Of a DNA stretch of 64,000 bases, positions 56,175 to 64,000 are shown in pieces. Both the position numbers and the translations under genes were made by a program. How positions within the stretch are numbered: position 1 is the stretch's first letter; every line of letters starts with the position of its first letter. Source of the DNA: Neopestalotiopsis rosae (lineage: Eukaryota > Ascomycota > Sordariomycetes > Amphisphaeriales > Sporocadaceae); NCBI GenBank assembly GCA_023078685.1, contig JALGAS010000006.1:3968001-4032000 (forward strand), in the 5' to 3' direction. Under the pieces are notes generated by a model that was given only the letters and a program-made list of their open reading frames with translations, was not told the origin of the DNA and made no database searches.

Positions 56175-58449
56175 TGAGGTTCGCTGTATCACGCAACTGT
56201 CTCTAATGACTTGCGATGCATTACGAATTGACGAGCATCATGGCCATGCACAGTGCGTCGTGGCAGTGGGAGTATATCAGTATTGTTCCGTGTATGCTAA
56301 AGGGACCGAATGAGCCCATCCTTGAGTTTGTCAATCACGCTTCCTGGGTCAAGGACCTGAAACGATCGTGGGCGGTGACGCTGGAACAGGCCCTTGGTAC
56401 AAATAATAGTATGGCCAACAAGACCGCGGTCTGGTCGACTCAAAAAGACTGTCGTGATGCAAATGGAGAAGAGTCAAGGGCAATTCGTGGATAGTAGTGT
56501 TTCTGGCTTTGTCCGCTGGTTATAACTTGCATTCGAGCTAGACACAGACGACACAGACAGAGAATATGACAATTACCTCCATGCTGAGAAAGACCTGGTA
56601 TGAAACGGGCTAGTCTCTGCATCATGTGCCCAGTTCACTACACTGACAACCTAGCTTAGATCTCGGAAGAAAGAATTTCTTTATGGAGCTTGATCAAGAA
56701 TGGACACATTATGCACTGTCCCTGAAAATGTCGGGACAGACTAGTGACAGAGGGACAGGCAATATTTTACCCAGTGACTTGTAGATCTATTGGAGGCGGC
56801 GAATCTGTAGAACAATGCTGTCCAATATCATGCGATCTATAATGATGAACTATTGCCGCGCTCGGGGTCTCTTCTGTACCCCAACTGCAAGTAAAAGATG
56901 TGCACATCTGGCATGGGTCAATGGTGAAGTTACCCAAACGATTGGCTGTTACCAGACCAGTCAGTCAGGATGTGCCTCCTTCAATTACTGTTTACTAGAT
57001 ATGGAGAGGCCCACCGATGATGGAAATGATTCCATAATGGTGGATCAATTCGAGTGGCCAGTGGGCACGACACTAGCCATGGCAGACACTGATAGTATAC
57101 TACCGCGGGTCTTTGTGATGATATCTGATTGGCTTGCCGAGTAATCGATTCTTAATATTCTGGTAGGTATTGATTCTCATTGACCAGTGTTGTCATGTCA
57201 TATTCGTGCAAAAGGTGAATGAAGACTAAAGACTCCTGGTCGTGGCCCTTGATGAACAGGCAATCTCTCCAAGTTACTAGGCGTCCTCCAAAACACTGCG
57301 ACGAGACATTTTGCCAAATACAATTGTTCTTTAGAAACAGACCCAACGCTCAGTTGGAACGTCCATGGCAAAAAGCAACATAGTATAACTTCCCTCGGGT
57401 CGCTGGTGACTGCCGCGGTTGAAAGTATGGTACCGACAGCCCGCTACAGGTCACGCGTTGCTATACACTTACACATCAGCGTCGAGACTTATTGGCCAAT
57501 AATTCTTAGGGCCATGGAGAACCTCAATGATCGGCATGTCCTAGTACGGTGCCTGGACCTATATCCAGCCTTGGACATGGCCAAAGGGTGCAATGCCGGT
57601 AAGTACGGAATATCAGAACTTGTCTGATGTGGGGTACTCGTAGCCTCTTTGGATCTCTTTCCTAGTGCCACGCGATGCATCATTCAGAGCATGCAGACGA
57701 TTCTCAACACTTTTTCATCTATGGTTGGATCATCCAAGATACTGGATAGCAGGGGTCACCAGGCTGGAGTGAACGACCTCAACAAATTCGTAGGTCGGAC
57801 TGTCTACTTTCGTCCGGGCCATGATAATCAATGGCAGAGTTGGACATCGTACGATGCCCATGCATAAACCTTTGTGTAGATGAGCGCTGCGTTTATATCG
57901 TACCAGACGGCAACAATCAAGAAGAAAGTCTGCATAATAACAAAGCAAATACACCTGGAAGCACCCTGTACACGAAAAAAGTCAAAAGTTCGGCATTCAA
58001 AGACCTGTGTGCCAATATTATGCAAAGGCTTGCACACGACATCACACTTGGACCCCTCCTCTTTGATGCCACGCGAGGGTGCTAGGTGCTAGACTGCGAT
58101 ACTCTTCACGATGATCAACTCCGTCCATTCCGCACGTACGGAACTGCCAGCGGGCTGGCGGCCAATGACTCGAACTTGATGGCGGTAGCTCGAACGACTT
58201 GTGGTGATCTTGTAGGCCCATCCCCTTGATACCAAGCCCGAAGCGGTAATCATCATAGGGCTAAGGGGCGATGGTTAGCTGCAAGCCCAGGCGTTGGCGG
58301 GCGTTGGCGGGCATTGACAAGGCGTTCTGGCAGGCTGGTTTCCTCCGCATGCCCGAGAAGGCAGAACGTGGTGGCCAACCTAATAAAGAGGAGCCCCCTG
58401 GTGCAGCGCTTGTCCTAACCCCCAAAGCTAGGCTCTAGACGGTCTTAGC
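56175..58449. other. Intergenic, 2.3 kb
   Basis: ORFs of 60-109 codons (for example 56815-57144) have no domain or splice context. A GGCGGGCGTTGGCGGGC direct repeat sits near 58294. No RNA gene recognised. Confidence 0.5.
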
Positions 58450-58845
58450 CTGGGGGACTATATCCCACATGGCGATTGGAGAAGTCTGGGGAAACGGGCG
58501 CGGGGAGGGAATAGAGTGGTAAGAGAAACACGACTCCACCTAGCGTGATAGGTCGCCCTGAGACTCGCGATGCTCATTGATCAGCAAGAAGGAGGGAAAA
58601 GGGAAAATAAGAAGAAAAGTACTCGTACTAGTGGAGGCGGTGGCAGGAACTCGAGCCGTTGAGTGGCCCGGCGATGACGGCAGTCGATTTGGAAAGAGGA
58701 CCTACGTCCACACTCGCTTCGAGCTGAGCTACTACTCCCAATCGTACGAGCAAGCCCAAGAACTAGGGATAGGTGTATCGCGGACTCGTGGAGATTCCCC
58801 CAGCTTGGAAATGCTTAGGTCTTTGCGGGGAAAGGGGATCCGGGG
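58450..58845 (+). promoter_or_regulatory. Cluster of CreA-type sites upstream of acetate transporter gene
   Basis: Five matches to the CreA/Mig1 consensus SYGGRG lie on the plus strand: CTGGGG at 58450 and 58486, GCGGGG at 58500 and 58825, and CCGGGG at 58840. The last two sit 8-28 bp upstream of the TATA box. Known biology: CreA represses acetate-use genes when glucose is present. The hexamer is short, so single matches mean little; the pairing near the TATA box is the better evidence. Confidence 0.4.
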
Positions 58846-58852
58846 AAATGGA

Positions 58853-58859
58853 TATAAAG
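58853..58859 (+). promoter_or_regulatory. TATA box of the acetate transporter gene
   Basis: TATAAAG, 151-157 bp upstream of the ATG at 59010. A 13-bp direct repeat ACTCGAATCATTC follows in the leader (58872 and 58893). Confidence 0.55.
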
Positions 58860-59009
58860 ACATGTGTTGACACTCGAATCATTCTTGCATCTACTCGAAT
58901 CATTCACTCCGTCTTTGTTGACAAGTACATATCATTGGTTCCACGAGTCTCGTCTTTGTTTGCACATCTACATCTTCTCTAATTCATTCTTGATACCCAA
59001 TCGCCCATC

Positions 59010-60065
59010 ATGGAGGAGTACACCAATGGACAGCAAAAGGTCGGCCCTACCGAGATGAGCTCTGACGAGGCGTTGAGAAAGATGAGGACGGCGGGCAGCA
59101 TCTCGCTCACCCCAGAGCTTTTCGAGAAGCTCTACTTGCAACCTCAAAACAAGGTCAAGGGAGATTTGCGCAAGACATTTGCCAACCCTACGCCCATGTG
59201 CGTATAGCCTTTGCCTTCTTTCAGGTCCGTCAACTAATCTTCTACCTAGTGCCATCATTGGATTTCTCATGTGCCTTGGCCCATTGTCCTGCGATCTCAT
59301 GGGTTGGCGTGGAGCTGGAGGTTCTGGTGCCGCCAACAGGTAAGGAAACCATAAAACCCTCCCAGTAATGACGGCTCATACTCATCCATCAAATAGTGCC
59401 GTATATTTCTTCTTTGGCGGTGTCCTCATGATTATCGGCGGTGTCCTCGAATTCTTCATCGGCAATACCTACCCATGCTGCGTTTTCCTCAACTATGGTG
59501 CCTTTTGGATGAGTTATGGTGGTACTTTGCTGCCTCAATTCAACGCCTATGCTCCTTATGCACCGGCCGACGCCACCTCTGCCGCTGAGGGTCTCTTGAC
59601 GCAAGGATTCAACGCGAGTTTCGGTATGACATACTGCCCGACCTGACTTGGTGAGGGATGCTAATGTTGTTAACAGGATTCTTCATCTTGTCGATCGGAC
59701 TCGTCACCTTCTTCTTCCTCATCTGCTCCGTCCGCACCAACATTGTCTTTGTCGTCATCTTCTTCTCCCTCACCATGTGTGTCGGCTTCATCACTGGTGC
59801 ATACTGGCAGCTGGCACAAGGAAACGCCGTCTTGGCAGGAAAGCTCTTGGTTGTAAGTTAACACTGATACTCGATGACAAAGAGAACTATATCTAATATG
59901 GGAATACAGGGCGGAGGCGCTTGCTCGTTTGTCACTACGGCCGGCGGATGGTGGCTGCTGCTCGTCCAGCTCCTTGCCGCCGTCGATTTCCCGATTAACC
60001 TACCCGTTGGCGACCTCAGCACTGTCATCAAGGGTGCCAGCGACCGCAAGAAGCTCGACGTCTAA
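59010..60065 (+). CDS. GPR1/FUN34/YaaH family acetate transporter, 278 aa
   Basis: Five exons: 59010-59197, 59250-59339, 59397-59623, 59677-59852, 59910-60065; phases agree. A 60-residue cytosolic N-terminus precedes the family signature FANPTPIAIIGFL (the NPxP motif at the first helix). Six transmembrane helices follow, including AVYFFFGGVLMIIGGVLEF, GFFILSIGLVTFFFLICSV and TAGGWWLLLVQLLAAVDF. A conserved FNYG-like element appears as FLNYGAFWMSYG. Family knowledge: members such as AcpA/AcpB, Ady2 and SatP carry acetate or related monocarboxylates with protons across the plasma membrane; some have been linked to ammonia export. Carbon repression is suggested by upstream CreA-type sites. Confidence 0.92.
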
Positions 60066-61674
60066 TTGAGATGACTACTACGCGTTACGCCATGAACGTT
60101 GCTCAGATATAGCATCGAATCGAACGGGGAAATGATGAACAGGAATACGGAATATCACGACTAATGCGACTATGCACCTGAAGAATATGAGCGTCGGTCT
60201 TCATGCTTTGTGCGAATCAGCACATTACGAGGCGAGGTGCTGTCTGGGAATGCGGATCAAGAGTAAATAATACCACATCTTAATAATATCCATCAGCAGT
60301 CTGTCTTCTGACATGCAAGAGACTGAGAAAGCATTACTGAAACATGACTTGTACTACTTGCCCAACCTGCCGTCGTGACTTGCACTCGGGAAACGAAATG
60401 ACAGGACTGACTTGTAGCAATGGCAATTGACTAATCAAAGATCATGACATTGGCCATAATAGAAACGCAGCGCTATAATGTTTCGTCCTGGCTCAATCGC
60501 CAAGGATGACCTTTTGCGCCACTGCATCGCGGGATGAAACACCAAAATCGAGTATAGGCCATGACCCTTATCAATGCTACCCGGGATCCATCGCCGGCAG
60601 ATGGTTCGAATGCAGAGCTAATATGTAGAGTCTGTGGGTACGCGCAATCCCGGTGCGTACAGTATTAATCCAGCAAATGTAACGACATCCTGCTTCCAGA
60701 ATGATTCTCCGTGACATTGGAAGGATCGAGGAGCCGCATTGAACTGCGGCGACCGAGAGAACTACAGTTGTATGGTCCGATCGGGACGCGTCCTCTTGTC
60801 AATCTTTGGCCGCTTGAAACACCCGATTAGGAAGCCAGGCTAGAGCTGAACGCGAGTCTTGGCTCACCCCAAAATGGGCATCACCTGTTCCCAGCTCCTC
60901 ATGTATATTGCATTACATTGGAAAAAGGAATGCGGGGAAGCTTGGACTCTGTAATTTACAATAGGAGCGAATGAGAGTCAAATACCTGATTCTATCAACT
61001 GCCAAGAAAACCTATATGTGTGTGTAGTAAAGAAAATGCTGGGTTCAAGTGTCAATCGGAGCGATAACCATCAACTGTGGATTGGCAAGCGTTGGGCGCT
61101 TTGCATGATTCAAACAGCCCAATTACACAAATAAAATCATCAATATGAATATGCCAAGATCAAGACGTCAGTTATCGAAATGCGCACATCATCAAGCTTT
61201 GTTTTGGCGACAGGCGTAAGCTCACGGCGTGAAACAAATCGTCAGTTCGTCTGCCCAGCCCAGGGACCAGGGCAACTGCCGGATCGGGCAATCCCCCGAT
61301 GACAACATTAATGCGGGATCGGCACAAGGTCCTCCAGTGGTAACGCAACGTCGATCCCCTTCCCATTCCCTTCCCCTATGACCCGGGCCAGCGGGGCCTG
61401 CAATTCACTTTCAACTCGAAAGGTTCCCCCGGGCAGACAAGCAACTGGGGGAGGAGGACCAGTAAGACCACCACACCCCCTCCTCCGGGGCAGCCAGCTC
61501 GAACAGAGCATCTGGTTGGAGGCTTGCAACATGTGTCTGTCACGAGCATATTGCGCAAAAAAGAAAGAAATGAGCCTCCCGTGTGAGTTAATATAAACTG
61601 AAGCGGCGTCTGCACGCGGGCCGCCCAGCCTACCATCCCCCTCCCTTTCTTGCTTTCCTATTGAAAAGAGGCAA
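60066..61674. other. Intergenic, 1.6 kb
   Basis: No convincing ORF except shadows of a GC-rich patch at 61360-61500. The right end is the promoter of the next gene. Confidence 0.5.
61592..61597 (+). promoter_or_regulatory. TATA box of the 347-residue gene
   Basis: TATAAA 78-83 bp upstream of the ATG at 61675, followed by a C/T-rich leader. Confidence 0.5.
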
Positions 61675-62718
61675 ATGACCAGAGCCTCTTGGCTTCGACG
61701 TCGCATCAAGCTCGTCAAAGGTCACTTCGAAAACATGTTCAAGCGTCGCGACTCTGCCGTCGTGCTCGACGATGCCAACGATGCCGTCGCCGCGGTAGCC
61801 CAGCACCGCGCCGAGGCGGAAGCCAAACTCGAGGGCAAGATTGAGCCCATCGTCCCCTTGTCGTCGCCGTCCGCCGCTGCCAGTATAAGAAGTAGACCGC
61901 CGACGTCTGGTAATAGGCGGCGGCGCGCGAGTGCCGCTTGTGATAGTGCGTCGCCCAGAGACTCGTTGCGGGACTCGAGGCTATCATTTGTGGGACAGCA
62001 ATTTGCCATTTCCGCGGTGACGGCGGGGTGCGGCCAGGGGTTGGGCTGGAGCGCACCGCAGCAGCAGGCAGATATGGCAGCTGCAGCGGCGGGAGCACAC
62101 GAGGGAGGAGGAGGAGGACTCCACCAAGACGGCGGCGAGAGCAACGGGCGCCCCGTCTTCCCGAGGTCGACCAAGTGGCGGAGCCGGTTCCGGTACAGCA
62201 TGCTCGACCCGTCCATGGGCCTCGGCGAGGCGGCGGCCGCGCACCACCACTACGACGACGACGCCGCCTTCTCCGAGCAGGCCAACTACATCCGGGTCAT
62301 GATGGAGTCGGGCAACTTTGACCCGCAGCAGCTCGGCGTGCACGGGGACTCGATCGACGACCCAAACTTTCGCACGGCGCTCCACGCCGCCCTCGAGAGC
62401 TTTCCTCCCGGCATGGCGGCGCAGATCATTGAAGCGGCCGAGCTGTACCACGACCCGGAGCAAGAGGACGATGAACAGTTTGAGCGACCCGACTCCTCGT
62501 ATAACAATAACAAAAAGTCAAGGTTCAGCATAGCCGTGGCCAGCAAGACGGCCTGGCAAGATATCCGCCGGGCCAGCAACCGCTGGTCTCGAGTCAGCCC
62601 GCCGCGACGAGACTCAGATATCAAGCTCTATCGGTATCAGAAGCCGAGGTTGAGCAGGCGCGTCTGGTCTCGGCTGTCTTTTGCTGGAAAGCCAACGGGA
62701 GGTTACGAGGCATATTGA
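61675..62718 (+). CDS. Uncharacterised 347-residue protein
   Basis: Single exon with a TATA box and pyrimidine-rich leader. The N-terminus is basic (SWLRRRIKLVKGHFENMFKRR). A Ser/Arg/Ala-rich disordered part with Ala, Gly and His runs (about 60-190) follows. The best-conserved-looking part is about 200-265, with ANYIRVMMESGNFDP, then DPNFRTALHAALESFPPGM and AAQIIEAAELYHDPE, probably a small helical domain. The tail is again basic with repeated RxSR/WSR motifs. No signal peptide or membrane helix. GC-rich codon use suggests a well-expressed native gene. No function can be named; nuclear or membrane-associated roles are both possible from the basic ends. Confidence 0.75.
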   Translation: MTRASWLRRRIKLVKGHFENMFKRRDSAVVLDDANDAVAAVAQHRAEAEAKLEGKIEPIVPLSSPSAAASIRSRPPTSGNRRRRASAACDSASPRDSLRDSRLSFVGQQFAISAVTAGCGQGLGWSAPQQQADMAAAAAGAHEGGGGGLHQDGGESNGRPVFPRSTKWRSRFRYSMLDPSMGLGEAAAAHHHYDDDAAFSEQANYIRVMMESGNFDPQQLGVHGDSIDDPNFRTALHAALESFPPGMAAQIIEAAELYHDPEQEDDEQFERPDSSYNNNKKSRFSIAVASKTAWQDIRRASNRWSRVSPPRRDSDIKLYRYQKPRLSRRVWSRLSFAGKPTGGYEAY

Positions 62719-63257
62719 TTGTTGGCATTTGCGTTTTTTCTCTGGCGCTCATTGAATGGGGTTTCCCTTGTCTCATGGTATAGGAGATGGAGTCGGGAGA
62801 GGTACATTTTTATGCATGATTCCCATTACTGTTTTCCATCGATATAGCGCTGCGATTGTTTTGACTCTACACAGACACTCATCACTTATATATTACCTCT
62901 TTAAACTCTTTTTGTTCTTACCAGAACTTGGATTGCGTGAACTAGGTACCCTGGACCTGGAGCTCACCAGTATAGCTTCTTCTTACCTTTTCACCACCCA
63001 ATTAGAGTTGCACTTTCTTCTAGTCTATGACGACCATCACGCGGGGAGGAAATGGGTGCAGATAAATGTTTCTGACGACTTTTGACATTGTTACAAATCA
63101 GAGCCAATAACAATAGACTGGCCGGCTTATCTATCGGCCGAGGTGAAACGTAGAAATGAGTACTATAGATATAGTTGCTGTTACTGAGAGTCATAAAGAT
63201 CTGACTCGAGCATAATCTCCATCTACGTCTATTACAACAAGAAACAGATGTAAAACC
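62719..63257. other. Intergenic, 0.5 kb
   Basis: 3' region of the preceding gene and promoter of the epoxide hydrolase gene. Nothing else seen. Confidence 0.5.
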
Positions 63258-64000
63258 ATGTCATCCATCAACGTACAAGCCTTTGATCCAACTATTGATA
63301 AATCTGAAGTGGAAAGGCTTTGGCGAAAATTGAAAGACACTCGTCTACCAGAAACCCCAGTCGTACCGGACGCGAGCGACGATTATGGCCCTTCACTAGA
63401 ATGGATTCACAAATTATATCAAAAATGGTGCATTGATTTTGACTGGGACGCGGCGCAACGACGTATCTCCAGTTGGCATCACTACACTGCAGAGATTGAG
63501 GACCTTTGCATCCACTTTGTCCACGAACCGGCAAGGCGCAGCCAGGAACATGCCATCCCACTTCTCCTCGTGCACGGCTGGCCGGGCAGCTGGTTCGAGT
63601 TCAACCGCTGCATCGACCCCCTGTGCGACCCCCCAAGTGACGACCAACCAGCCTTTCACGTGGTCGTCGCCTCTATCCCGGGCTTTACCTGGTCCTCCGG
63701 CCCACCTCGGGGTTGGACGCTGCAGGACACGGCGCGCGTCTTTGACAAGCTGATGCGCGGCCTGGGCTATGAGACCTACGCCGCGCAGGGAGGCGACTGG
63801 GGCCACTGGGTGATGCGGGAGCTCGGATCAAAGTACTCGGAGACCTGCCGGGCTCTCCATACCAACATGTGCCCGTCCGTCCCGCCAGTCTCAGAAGAGC
63901 AGTGGACAGCACGAGAACGTGTGGCGCAAGACATGACGGACTGGTGGCTCGGGCGGCCGCGCCACGAGACGCACATGGGCTACGCAGTCGAGATGCGCAC
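63258..64000 (+). CDS. Epoxide hydrolase, alpha/beta-hydrolase type (5' part only)
   Basis: Open from ATG at 63258 to the window end with no stop (247 codons). The N-terminal cap domain of microsomal-type epoxide hydrolases (EHN) covers about residues 5-110 (SEVERLWRKLKDTRLP, then FDWDAAQRRISSWHHYTAEI). The oxyanion-hole motif HGWPGS is at 106-111 and the nucleophile Asp180 in QGGDWGHWV. The acid and His of the triad lie beyond the window. Family knowledge: the Asp attacks an epoxide and water frees a vicinal diol, in detoxification or secondary metabolism. No signal peptide or membrane anchor is visible, so it is probably soluble. Confidence 0.92.
   Translation, partial: MSSINVQAFDPTIDKSEVERLWRKLKDTRLPETPVVPDASDDYGPSLEWIHKLYQKWCIDFDWDAAQRRISSWHHYTAEIEDLCIHFVHEPARRSQEHAIPLLLVHGWPGSWFEFNRCIDPLCDPPSDDQPAFHVVVASIPGFTWSSGPPRGWTLQDTARVFDKLMRGLGYETYAAQGGDWGHWVMRELGSKYSETCRALHTNMCPSVPPVSEEQWTARERVAQDMTDWWLGRPRHETHMGYAVEMR

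Noticed and set aside
56815..57144. 109-codon ORF in the 56-58 kb gap
   Set aside because: No start context, no domain, and neighbouring ORFs in other frames are equally long.

Overview
The window comes from the nuclear genome of a filamentous ascomycete (Pezizomycotina, most likely Sordariomycetes/Hypocreales). The support is direct: genes carry many short spliceosomal introns (about 48-85 bp, GTAAGT-like donors, CTAAC/CTAAT branch sites, YAG acceptors), and the families present are typical of these fungi (HET domain, Clr5-ankyrin, LysM effector-like, UstYa-like DUF3328, extracellular intradiol dioxygenase, GPR1/FUN34/YaaH transporter, COP9 signalosome CSN2). I saw no tRNA, rRNA or CRISPR. 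Gene models below were joined by hand from splice sites and reading phase, and exon coordinates are given where introns were placed.

Left part (1-12 kb): a gene-poor stretch holds a 170-bp solo LTR with a 5-bp target duplication, then an unknown 430-residue protein, then a secreted type-B carboxylesterase interrupted by a complete Fot1/Pogo-type DNA transposon with perfect 44-bp inverted repeats and an intact DD35D transposase. A three-module LysM protein follows.

Middle left (12-31 kb): an accessory island of proteins of the kind linked to fungal non-self recognition. It holds a HET-domain protein with an N-terminal 11-residue repeat array, a Clr5-ankyrin protein, a small single-span membrane protein, an extracellular intradiol dioxygenase, a polytopic membrane protein with C-terminal ankyrin repeats, and an unknown protein with a Walker-B-like strand. 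No shared pathway can be proven from the sequence.

Middle (31-49 kb): mainly core genes. These are an FHA/coiled-coil/tail-anchored protein (SLMAP/PRO45/Far10 type), the mitochondrial Mgr2/ROMO1 protein built from microexons, a laccase-like multicopper oxidase, the small GTPase Rho3, and an orphan UstYa-like protein.

Right part (49-64 kb): two small low-complexity genes with related 5' leaders (one with a 48-bp repeat array, one with a 147-bp internal duplication). A decayed partial copy of the splicing factor gene CWC25 lies next to the intact CWC25 gene, which is divergent from CSN2. Then come an acetate-transporter-family gene with several CreA-type sites upstream, an unknown 347-residue protein, and the first 743 nt of an epoxide hydrolase running off the window end. 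Long intergenic stretches (up to 4.5 kb) contain only short unconvincing ORFs.
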